Shown here: positions 1 to 5,659 of the stretch, piece after piece
How positions within the stretch are numbered: the first letter of the stretch is position 1
Layout of the letters: each line of letters begins with the position of its first letter
From: DALYLB01 sp046154695
GTDB taxonomy: Bacteria > Acidobacteriota > Blastocatellia > RBC074
Length of the DNA stretch: 6,354 bases
Direction: 5' to 3'
NCBI GenBank assembly: GCA_046154695.1
Contig: JBJXFI010000062.1
Coordinates: forward strand, 1-6,354
Program-made: the position numbers and the translations under genes
Notes under the pieces: generated by a model
Database searches by the model: none
What the model saw: the letters and a program-made list of their open reading frames with translations, nothing else
What the model was told of the DNA's origin: nothing

Positions 1-41
1 GCTCCCAGAATCACAACAAAGACAAATATCCTTATCAACAT
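1..41 (-). CDS. 5' end of a leftward gene with hydrophobic N-terminus (partial)
   Basis: Reading the minus strand from position 41, an ATG opens a frame giving MLIRIFVFVVILG before the window ends. A TTG directly upstream (44-42) could be used instead. The Shine-Dalgarno AAAGGAG lies at 59-53 on the same strand, 8 nt from the TTG and 11 nt from the ATG, and a promoter-like TTGACA/TAGGAT pair sits further upstream. One arginine followed by an uninterrupted hydrophobic run is typical of a signal peptide or first membrane segment, so the product is probably exported or membrane-bound. Only about 13 codons are visible, so no family can be named. The gene would be divergent from the fasciclin gene and may share its control region. 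The call rests on the combination of SD, start, hydrophobic N-terminus and promoter. Confidence 0.45.
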   Translation of the reverse strand, partial: MLIRIFVFVVILG

Positions 42-87
42 CAACGTGAAAACTCCTTTGACTCAATTTCTGTGTCACAACCGTTAT

Positions 88-116
88 ATCCTATCTACAT
101 GTCCAGCATTTGTCAA
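88..116 (-). promoter_or_regulatory. Sigma70-like promoter for the leftward gene
   Basis: On the minus strand TTGACA (116-111) is a perfect -35 hexamer. A 17-bp spacer is followed by TAGGAT (93-88), which matches four of six -10 bases including both ends. Transcription would start near 80-81, giving a leader of about 40 nt that ends in the SD at 59-53. A small TGTGTCACA palindrome (71-79) lies around the predicted transcription start. This is a sequence match only. Confidence 0.45.
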
Positions 117-183
117 TCTTATGGCCAACCATGCAAGATAATATTTAGGATTTATCCTGGATTTATACTTGACAAACCCTGGA
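102..183. repeat. Inverted repeat spanning both divergent promoters (candidate operator)
   Basis: The left arm TCCAGCATTTGTCAA (102-116) and right arm TTGACAAACCCTGGA (169-183) are reverse complements at 13 of 15 positions, differing only at the two central bases between CTGGA and TTTGTCAA. The arms are 52 bp apart and their inner ends are the two opposing -35 boxes. This symmetry is more than two TTGACA hexamers would give, because the TCCAG and TTT flanks are also shared. A shared regulator binding both promoters would explain it, though no regulator gene is visible in the window. A second small palindrome, AGGAT-TT-ATCCT (147-158), lies between the arms. Confidence 0.45.
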
Positions 184-197
184 AAAGCGATTAGCAT
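169..197 (+). promoter_or_regulatory. Sigma70-like promoter for the fasciclin gene/operon
   Basis: A perfect -35 TTGACA (169-174), a 17-bp spacer and TAGCAT (192-197, four of six -10 bases) predict a transcript starting near 203-205. The leader to the ATG at 307 would be about 100 nt, unusually long for a simple gene, and it contains an unused SD and a hairpin. The promoter is the mirror image of the leftward one in spacing and -10 style. Confidence 0.45.
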
Positions 198-208
198 TCG
201 ATTCGTTG

Positions 209-270
209 AAGGAGGGAGTTGATTGGGAAGTGGCAGACAGTTGTGGTCAGGGACTTGCTCCCTGGCATGA
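209..270 (+). promoter_or_regulatory. Orphan Shine-Dalgarno with possible 15-codon leader peptide
   Basis: AAGGAGG (209-215) is a full-strength SD but lies 91 nt upstream of the fasciclin start, which has its own AGGAG at 293-297. Seven bases after it, TTG (223-225) opens a frame of 15 codons, MGSGRQLWSGTCSLA, closed by TGA at 268-270. A six-pair hairpin CAGGGA (248-253)/TCCCTG (259-264) lies inside the frame. It could be a translated leader, a ribosome standby site, or chance in a purine-rich leader. The non-ATG start and lack of homologues to compare keep confidence low. Confidence 0.22.
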
Positions 271-306
271 AATTTCAATCGGAATAACACATAGGAGAAA
301 AACCAG

Positions 307-807
307 ATGAATCTCAAATCCAAGATCGCAGGCTTGATGATGGTCGGCGCCTTTGCATTTAGCTTGACGGTGAGCCCGGTCAGGGCGACCGACCATCACG
401 CGAAGATGGACATCATTGACACTGCGGTCGCCGCGGGCAGTTTCAAGACGCTGGCAACCGCGTTGCAAACGGCTGGGCTGGTCGAGACGTTGAAGGGCAA
501 AGGGCCGTTCACCGTGTTTGCGCCAACCGACGAAGCGTTCGCCAAGTTGCCGGCTGGCACGGTTGAGGCGTTGCTCAAGGACAAGGAAAAGCTGACCAAG
601 ATCCTGCTCTATCACGTCGTCGCGGGGAACGTGATGGCCAAGGATGTGGTCAAGCTCAAGTCGGCGAAGACCGTCGAAGGCTCTTCGGTCAAGATCCTGG
701 TGAAGGGCGGCAAGGTGATGGTGGACAATGCGAATGTCGTCAAGACGGACATCACCGCTTCGAACGGCGTGATTCACGTGATTGATAGCGTGATCCTGCC
801 CAAATGA
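307..807 (+). CDS. Secreted single-domain fasciclin (FAS1) protein
   Basis: The 166-aa product has a classical Sec signal peptide: basic N-terminus (K4, K6), hydrophobic core at about residues 7-22, and a likely cleavage after VRA27. The rest is one FAS1 domain (about 36-165). The conserved H1 segment FTVFAPTDEAFAKLP is at 68-82, the central YH pair at 102-103, and the H2 segment NGVIHVIDSVILP at 153-165. The length matches stand-alone bacterial FAS1 proteins of the MPB70/BIgH3 type. The family acts in the periplasm or outside the cell and is linked to adhesion or matrix contacts; the ligand cannot be inferred. AGGAG (293-297) sits 9 nt before the ATG. The gene lies downstream of a plausible promoter, and the next gene follows within about 110 bp or overlaps it, suggesting co-transcription. 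Confidence 0.93.
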   Translation: MNLKSKIAGLMMVGAFAFSLTVSPVRATDHHAKMDIIDTAVAAGSFKTLATALQTAGLVETLKGKGPFTVFAPTDEAFAKLPAGTVEALLKDKEKLTKILLYHVVAGNVMAKDVVKLKSAKTVEGSSVKILVKGGKVMVDNANVVKTDITASNGVIHVIDSVILPK

Positions 808-829
808 CCAAGCTGACGAAGCGTCTTGT

Positions 830-866
830 GGCGTGGCTGAAATTGCTGTGCGATTCCAGCCACGCC
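830..866 (+). repeat. Perfect 10-bp stem hairpin just after the fasciclin stop
   Basis: GGCGTGGCTG (830-839) pairs perfectly with CAGCCACGCC (857-866) around a 17-nt loop, starting 22 nt after the fasciclin stop codon. No T-tract follows, so it is not a standard intrinsic terminator. It could stabilise the 3' end of the fasciclin mRNA or attenuate read-through into the oxidoreductase gene. If translation of the next gene began at 804, the hairpin would lie inside coding sequence. Its presence favours the 915 start. Confidence 0.5.
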
Positions 867-914
867 CCCGAAATTCTGAGTCAGAGACATTCCGACATTT
901 CGGATCGAGAAAAG

Positions 915-2399
915 ATGCAACCCGACAACCCTGCCACAACCAAAGTAAATGACCAGCGGCCCATCATTTTGCTTACAGGCGCGACTGGCTATATCGGCGG
1001 GCGGTTATTGAAGAGTCTGGAGCGGTCCGGTCATCGTCTGCGTTGCCTCGCGCGCCGGCCCGATGCGCTCCGCGCCAGAGTAGCCGCGGAGACTGAGGTC
1101 GTCGCGGGTGACGTGCTCGATCCGGCCAGCCTGAAAGCGGCTCTGCAAGGCGTGCGGACCGCATACTACATGGTGCATTCGATGGGAACGGGCGGTGATT
1201 TCGAAGATGAAGATCGCCAGTCGGCCCGCAATTTTGGAGAGGCCGCGCGCGAGGCCGGACTGAAACAGATCATTTATCTGGGCGGGCTGGGCGAAAGTGA
1301 TGAAACGCTCTCGCCGCATCTTCGCAGCCGCCATGAAGTCGGCCGGATCTTGGGGGAATCCGGCGTTCCAGTCATCGAATTTCGGGCTTCGATTGTCATC
1401 GGTTCCGGCTCTTTCTCATTCGAGATGATACGGGCTTTGACCGAGCGGCTGCCGGTGATGATCGCTCCGCGCTGGGTGGCGACGCCCGCGCAGCCCATCG
1501 CGATTGAAGACCTCCTCGCGTATCTGGTCGAGGCGTTGACATTGCCACCCGGTCAGAGCCGGATCTTCGAAATCGGCGGGACGGACCAGGCCTCTTACGG
1601 AGAGATCATGCATGAATATGCCCGGCAACGCGGCTTGCGGCGCTTCATCATTCCCGTGCCTGTCCTGACCCCGCATCTTTCCAGTCTCTGGCTGGGATTG
1701 ATCACACCCATCTATGCGCGCATCGGGCGCAAGCTGATCGAAAGCCTGCGCCATCCGACAGTGGTGAGAGACCAGTCGGCGCTCGAGGTATTCGGCGTTC
1801 GCCCGCGTGGGATTCAAGAGGCGATAGCCAGGGCCTTGCGCAACGAGGATCGTGAGTACGCCGAGACGCGGTGGTCGGATGCGCTCTCTTCGGGCAGCCG
1901 GCCGGCGAGTTGGGGCGGCGTCCGATTTGGCTCTCGGTTGGTGGATTCACGCATCGCGCGGGTCAAATGCGTTCCGGCTCAAGCGTTCGAGCCGATCCGG
2001 CGCATCGGCGGCCAAACCGGCTGGTACTATGGCGATTGGCTGTGGGGGATCAGGGGGTTCCTGGATTTGCTTGCCGGCGGCGTTGGGCTACGGCGCGGAC
2101 GGCGCGATCCTGAGTGGTTGCATCCTGGAGAGACGCTCGATTTCTGGCGCGTCGAAGCATTCGAGCCAAACCGCCTGCTGCGATTGACAGCCGAGATGAA
2201 GCTGCCTGGCAGAGCCTGGTTGGAGTTTGAAGTGGTGGCGGAGGACTCCGGCTCGACCATTCGCCAGACGGCGATCTTCGATCCCGTCGGGTTATCGGGC
2301 CTGCTTTACTGGTATCTCCTCTTCCCGCTGCACCAGTTCATTTTCGGGGGAATGCTGCGCGGGATTGTCGCGGCTACAGTGCGGGAATATGAGCGATGA
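915..2399 (+). CDS. YbjT-like atypical SDR oxidoreductase with C-terminal DUF2867-type domain
   Basis: The 494-aa product begins with an NAD(P)-binding Rossmann fold: strand plus glycine motif ILLTGATGYIGG with G22, G25 and G28, then GDVLD near 65-69. It lacks the classical YxxxK pair of short-chain dehydrogenases and has SRHEVGRIL (138-146) as in NmrA-like/atypical SDRs. Residues of about 350-490 resemble DUF2867, with GGQTGWYYGDWLW (365-377) and a hydrophobic FDPVGLSGLLYWYLLFPLH stretch near the C-terminus. Length and layout match E. coli YbjT-type proteins (about 480-500 aa), whose substrate is unknown. An alternative ATG at 804 overlaps the fasciclin stop (ATGA) and would add 37 residues. 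That ATG has no SD and the extension covers a hairpin, whereas 915 has GAG at 907-909 and begins 16 residues before the first beta strand. Product family is confident, role unknown, and the start is about 70:30 in favour of 915. Confidence 0.88.
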   Translation: MQPDNPATTKVNDQRPIILLTGATGYIGGRLLKSLERSGHRLRCLARRPDALRARVAAETEVVAGDVLDPASLKAALQGVRTAYYMVHSMGTGGDFEDEDRQSARNFGEAAREAGLKQIIYLGGLGESDETLSPHLRSRHEVGRILGESGVPVIEFRASIVIGSGSFSFEMIRALTERLPVMIAPRWVATPAQPIAIEDLLAYLVEALTLPPGQSRIFEIGGTDQASYGEIMHEYARQRGLRRFIIPVPVLTPHLSSLWLGLITPIYARIGRKLIESLRHPTVVRDQSALEVFGVRPRGIQEAIARALRNEDREYAETRWSDALSSGSRPASWGGVRFGSRLVDSRIARVKCVPAQAFEPIRRIGGQTGWYYGDWLWGIRGFLDLLAGGVGLRRGRRDPEWLHPGETLDFWRVEAFEPNRLLRLTAEMKLPGRAWLEFEVVAEDSGSTIRQTAIFDPVGLSGLLYWYLLFPLHQFIFGGMLRGIVAATVREYER

Positions 2400-2501
2400 A
2401 TACATAAGCTCGCCGCTGACAGGTCGCCTTAACCTCAACACCTTTCAAATCGCGCGGTGCTCATATTGAGCATCAAGTCTCATCGCGGAAATCGGAGGGT
2501 G

Positions 2502-2580
2502 GCCACGAATAAACACGAATGTTCACGAATAAAACCTGGATGGGGGCTTCGATTCGTGAACATTCGTGTTCATTCGTGGC
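2502..2580. repeat. 79-bp inverted repeat with six phased ATTCGTG units
   Basis: The arms 2502-2530 and 2552-2580 are reverse complements at 28 of 29 positions (mismatch at 2511/2571) around a 21-nt spacer. Each arm is itself three tandem copies of a 7-mer at exact 10-bp steps: CACGAAT at 2504, 2514 and 2524, and ATTCGTG at 2552, 2562 and 2572. Transcribed, it would form a long stem. As DNA, it offers six sites on the same helical face in mirror orientation. I recall similar ATTCGTGTTCATTCGTGG-like dispersed repeats in environmental bacterial genomes, but cannot verify that here. No T-run directly follows, so a terminator role is not supported. Confidence 0.85.
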
Positions 2581-2676
2581 GGACTTCCTCATCTTTTAAT
2601 GTCTCCTTGTCGTCAGGCTGGGACGCCCGATCGAGTCCATCATCGACGGATGGATGCGTCCCCGGCGCTTTTGCGG

Positions 2677-2682
2677 TATAAC
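2677..2682 (+). promoter_or_regulatory. TATAAC -10 box positioned for a leaderless transcript
   Basis: TATAAC matches the -10 consensus at five of six bases. Its last base is 5 nt before the GTG (2688) and 8 nt before the ATG (2691), so the predicted transcription start (about 2689) falls on the start codon. There is no -35 match at the expected place and no Shine-Dalgarno between box and start. An in-frame TAA (2679-2681) overlaps the box, so translation cannot begin further upstream. Confidence 0.4.
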
Positions 2683-2690
2683 GACGCGTG

Positions 2691-5237
2691 ATGCGATCAA
2701 CACTGCTCAGCTTCCTGGAGGACGACCGAAACCGCGCGGAAGAGACGGCGGTCGTCTCGCGTCATGGGCTGCGAACGACCCGCGCGACTTACGGCGAGAT
2801 GGCGTCGACGGCGCACCGGTTCGCGCGGGAGCTGGAGGCGCGCGGGATCGGAAAGGGCGATCGCGTGCTCTTCTGGGCGGAGAACAGCGCCGAGTGGATC
2901 GCGGCCTTCTTCGGCTGCGTGCTGCGCGGCGCGGTCGCGGTGCCGATCGACCGGCAGAGCGCGCCCGATTTCGTCCTGCGCGTACAGCAGCAGGTCTCCG
3001 CGAAGCTGCTGCTCTGCGGCCGCGAGGTTCTGCGCGTGAACCCGCTCCCGCTTCCCGCGCTGCTTTTCGAGGATTTTGACGAGACCATCGGCCGGCACGC
3101 TCCCTCGCCCTATCCGCGCGGGGAGATCGGCGCGGACGACCTCGTCGAGATCATCTTCACCTCCGGCACGACAGCCGAGCCGAAGGGGGTTTGCCTGACG
3201 CACCGCAACTTTCTATCGAGCCTGGCGCCGCTCGAAGAGGAGATCGGGAAATATCTTCGCTGGGAGCGATTCGTCCATCCGCTGCGGTTTCTGAGCCTGC
3301 TGCCACTGAGCCACGTGTTCGGGCAATTCATGGGCATCTTCGTGCCGCGGCTTCTCGGCGCGGAGGTCCATTTCCGCGCATCGTTCAATCCCTCGACGCT
3401 GATCGAGGCGATTCGCACGGAGCGGATCAACGTCGTCGCCACCTTCCCGCGAATGCTGGAGACGCTTGCCGAACGGATCGAGCGCGAATACGAGGCGCCC
3501 GAAGCGCGCCGGAATTTTCAACGCGCGTTCGAAGCGGCGGCCGATCAACCGGTCCTGCGCCGCTGGTGGACCTTTCGCCGCGTGCACAGGCGGTTCGGAT
3601 GGAGGCTCTGGGCCTTCATCTCGGGCGGAGCGCCTCTCTCGGAAGAGGCCGAGACCTTCTGGCAGCGGCTGGGCTACGCGGTCATTCAGGGCTATGGGAT
3701 GACCGAGACGGCCTCGATCATCAGCCTGCCCCACCCCTTCAAACTGGTTCACGGCTCGATCGGCAAGGCGATGCCGGGACAGGAGGTGACGCTCGGCGAA
3801 AACGGCGAAATCCTGATTCGCGGCGAGAACGTCTCGCCCGGCTATTGGCGCGGCGGGCCGACGGCGCTCACGGACGAGGCGGGGTGGCTGCACACGAGGG
3901 ATATCGGCGAGCGGGACGCGGAGGGCAACATCTTCTTTCGCGGCCGGAAAAAGGATGTGATCGTCACGGCGGCCGGGATGAAGGTCCATCCCGAAGACGT
4001 CGAGGAGGCGCTCAACCGGCAGCCCGAGATCCGGGAAAGCGTCGTCGGCGGCGTCGAAACGCCCCGGGGCGCGGAGCCGATGGCCGCGCTCATCCTCGCT
4101 GACGAGCGCGCGCGCGCGGAAGAGGCTGTCCAGCGCGCCAACCGGACGCTGGCCCCGCATCAGCAAATCCGCCATTGGGAGGTCTGGCCCGACAGCGACT
4201 TCCCGCGCACGACGACCACGCAAAAGGTGATCCGGCGCCTCGTCGCGCAGGCGATGAAGGAGCGTATGCAGCCGGGCGCTCGCTCCTCCGCCCCGCCCTC
4301 GTCCTTCGTGCTGCAGCAGATCGCGCGAATCAGCGGCGCGGCGCCGGCCGAAGCCGCCGCGACCGCCAATCTTGCGACCGATCTGAAGCTCGACTCGCTC
4401 GGCCGCGTGGAGCTGCTCAGCGCCCTCGAAGACCGCTACCAGATCGATCTGGACGAGTCGGCCTTCACCGCCGCGACCACGCTCGGCGAGATCCGGAAGA
4501 TGATTCACGAGGCTCCGCCCGAAACAAGCCCCTATCCCTATCCCGCCTGGCCGCGCGCCTTCCCCGCAACCTGGATCCGGCGGGCCGTGCTCTATCTGCT
4601 GGTTCTCCCGCTAACGCGCCTGCTCTGCCCGATGCGCGTGGCGGGCAGGGACCATCTCGGCGACCTCGCCGGCCAGGCGCTCTTTGTGTCGAATCACGTC
4701 ACGGCGATCGATCCCGCCCTGATCCTTTACGCGCTGCCGGCCCGATTCCGAAACCGCATGGCGATCGCCATGCTCGGCGAATTTCTACGCGACTGGTCGC
4801 GGCCGCTCTCGGAGATGCCGGCAGACCTGGGTATGCTCACGCGGCTCCGCCTGCGAATCCAGTACGTCCTCGTCACCGCGCTCTTCAATGTCTTCCCGCT
4901 GCCCCAGCAGAGCGGATTCCGCCGCAGCTTCGCCTTCGCCGGCGAGCTGATCGATCGAGGCTGCAACGTGATGCTCTTCCCCGAAGGCGCGCGAACTCCC
5001 GACGGCCGCCTGCATCCGTTTATGAACGGCACGGGGCTGCTCGCAGAAAAGCTCGGCGTGCCGATCGTGCCGATTCGCATCGACGGCCTGTATGAATTGA
5101 AGGCGCAAGGCCGGCGAATCGCCCGCCCCGGCGACGTCACCCTGCGCATCGGCGCGCCGCTGCGCTTCGCGCGCGAGACCCCTCCCGCGGAGATCACCCG
5201 CGCGATCGAAGACCGTATCGCGGCGCTCGAAGGTTGA
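2691..5237 (+). CDS. Acyl-adenylate synthetase / acyl carrier / PlsC acyltransferase fusion
   Basis: This 848-aa protein has three parts. Residues of about 5-522 form an AMP-binding (fatty acyl-CoA/ACP synthetase) domain with the P-loop-like TSGTTAEPKG (157-166), QGYGMTET (333-340), the ribose-binding D404, hinge region RGRKKD (417-422) and a putative catalytic K512. After a proline/serine linker, about 539-605 is an acyl-carrier domain with DSLGRVELL, where S569 is the expected phosphopantetheine site. After a second proline-rich linker and a hydrophobic segment (631-645), about 650-848 is a PlsC/LPLAT acyltransferase with NHVTAID (HX4D: H669, D674), FPEGAR (763-768) and VPIVPI (790-795). 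Inferred chemistry: ATP-dependent activation of a fatty acid, loading on the built-in carrier, and transfer to a glycerophospholipid or lysolipid at the inner membrane. E. coli Aas does similar work but has PlsC first and uses separate ACP. All visible key residues are intact. GTG (2688) directly precedes the chosen ATG; neither has an SD. Acceptor and chain length are unknown. Confidence 0.92.
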   Translation: MRSTLLSFLEDDRNRAEETAVVSRHGLRTTRATYGEMASTAHRFARELEARGIGKGDRVLFWAENSAEWIAAFFGCVLRGAVAVPIDRQSAPDFVLRVQQQVSAKLLLCGREVLRVNPLPLPALLFEDFDETIGRHAPSPYPRGEIGADDLVEIIFTSGTTAEPKGVCLTHRNFLSSLAPLEEEIGKYLRWERFVHPLRFLSLLPLSHVFGQFMGIFVPRLLGAEVHFRASFNPSTLIEAIRTERINVVATFPRMLETLAERIEREYEAPEARRNFQRAFEAAADQPVLRRWWTFRRVHRRFGWRLWAFISGGAPLSEEAETFWQRLGYAVIQGYGMTETASIISLPHPFKLVHGSIGKAMPGQEVTLGENGEILIRGENVSPGYWRGGPTALTDEAGWLHTRDIGERDAEGNIFFRGRKKDVIVTAAGMKVHPEDVEEALNRQPEIRESVVGGVETPRGAEPMAALILADERARAEEAVQRANRTLAPHQQIRHWEVWPDSDFPRTTTTQKVIRRLVAQAMKERMQPGARSSAPPSSFVLQQIARISGAAPAEAAATANLATDLKLDSLGRVELLSALEDRYQIDLDESAFTAATTLGEIRKMIHEAPPETSPYPYPAWPRAFPATWIRRAVLYLLVLPLTRLLCPMRVAGRDHLGDLAGQALFVSNHVTAIDPALILYALPARFRNRMAIAMLGEFLRDWSRPLSEMPADLGMLTRLRLRIQYVLVTALFNVFPLPQQSGFRRSFAFAGELIDRGCNVMLFPEGARTPDGRLHPFMNGTGLLAEKLGVPIVPIRIDGLYELKAQGRRIARPGDVTLRIGAPLRFARETPPAEITRAIEDRIAALEG

Positions 5238-5299
5238 TCGAACCGGCTATAGCTTCTCGCCCGCCGATGGTAGTATCTTCTGGATCTTTCCGGGTCGCA

Positions 5300-5336
5300 C
5301 GCGATCGAAATCGACCGGGAAAACATCAAGATCGCG
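5300..5336 (+). repeat. 7-bp inverted repeat abutting the mntA ribosome-binding site
   Basis: CGCGATC (5300-5306) and GATCGCG (5330-5336) are perfect reverse complements separated by 23 bp, and the right arm shares its last base with the GGAG SD of mntA. Toxin-antitoxin operons are often autoregulated at such sites, so this could be an operator or an RNA hairpin that limits access to the SD. At this length, chance is also possible in GC-rich DNA. Confidence 0.3.
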
Positions 5337-5347
5337 GAGAAGCGCAA

Positions 5348-5659
5348 ATGAACGCACGCATCAATGCTCCTCTGGAAAAATTGGATTCCTTCTGCCAACG
5401 CTGGCAGATCGTCGAACTCTCTCTGTTTGGATCCGTCCTGCGCGATGATTTCAGACCCGACAGCGACATCGACATCCTGGTCAGTTTTCACCCTGAATCC
5501 CGGCATACTCTCTTCGATATGGTCCGCATGAAGGACGAGCTAACCACTCTGTTCGGCCGGGAAGTCGATCTCGTAAGCCGCCGAGGCATCGAGGGCAGCC
5601 GAAACTATATCCGCAGAAATGAGATCCTGAACACGGCGGAGGTCCTTTATGCAGCATGA
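5348..5659 (+). CDS. mntA: MntA-type minimal nucleotidyltransferase (antitoxin)
   Basis: The 103-aa product is a minimal nucleotidyltransferase. LFGSVLRDDFRPDSDID contains the exact GSX10DXD signature (G28, S29, D40, D42), and a third acidic residue is in REVDLV (D74), completing the metal-binding triad. In characterised HepT/MntA pairs the MntA protein transfers AMP from ATP to a tyrosine of the HEPN toxin, inactivating it. The next gene carries exactly that target motif. The frame is open back to a TTG at 5234, but ATG 5348 is chosen because GGAG (5336-5339) lies 8 nt upstream and the encoded start fits the domain without a 38-residue non-domain extension. Its 3' end overlaps hepT by 11 nt. 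GC is clearly lower than in the upstream fusion gene, fitting an acquired module. Confidence 0.9.
   Translation: MNARINAPLEKLDSFCQRWQIVELSLFGSVLRDDFRPDSDIDILVSFHPESRHTLFDMVRMKDELTTLFGREVDLVSRRGIEGSRNYIRRNEILNTAEVLYAA

Larger units (their letters stand above)
2400..2690. other. Intergenic region holding a large inverted repeat and a promoter box
   Basis: No convincing gene is present between the oxidoreductase stop and the fusion-enzyme start. Short open frames here run through repeat sequence and have no SD or recognisable domain. The content seen is a small palindrome TGCTCA-TAT-TGAGCA (2458-2472), the 79-bp ATTCGTG inverted repeat (2502-2580), and a TATAAC box (2677-2682). No T-tract terminator was found for the upstream operon. 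Confidence 0.7.

Noticed and set aside
247..939. 230-codon minus-strand frame opposite the fasciclin gene
   Set aside because: The plus strand has an SD, a signal peptide and a full FAS1 domain; the antisense translation has no recognisable domain.
2502..2580. Possible CRISPR array because of repeated ATTCGTG units
   Set aside because: The units are 7 bp at 10-bp steps in two opposite orientations, with 3-nt gaps; there are no repeat/spacer dimensions and no cas gene.
2502..2600. The large inverted repeat as an intrinsic terminator for operon 1
   Set aside because: The stem is strong, but no T-run follows directly (GGACTTCCTCATCTTTT); Rho-independent termination is not supported.
2457..2681. 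74-codon frame between the oxidoreductase and the fusion enzyme
   Set aside because: It reads through the 79-bp inverted repeat, has no SD and no recognisable domain.
4104..4119. Alternating CG tract as possible Z-DNA or a regulatory site
   Set aside because: It lies inside coding sequence of a very GC-rich gene and is explained by Arg/Ala codons.
3213..4508. Long antisense open frame (431 codons) on the minus strand
   Set aside because: It is a shadow of the GC-rich fusion gene: Arg/Gly/Ala-rich translation, no motif, and the plus-strand frame has every catalytic signature.
3191..5095. Two long alternative plus-strand frames (3191-4102 and 4175-5095) inside the fusion gene
   Set aside because: Arg/Ala/Pro-rich translations without domains, produced by high GC; the other frame encodes intact AMP-binding, ACP and PlsC motifs.
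5234..5347. Upstream TTG start for mntA giving a 38-residue extension
   Set aside because: It overlaps the stop of the fusion gene, has no SD, and the extension does not belong to the nucleotidyltransferase fold; ATG 5348 has a well-spaced GGAG.
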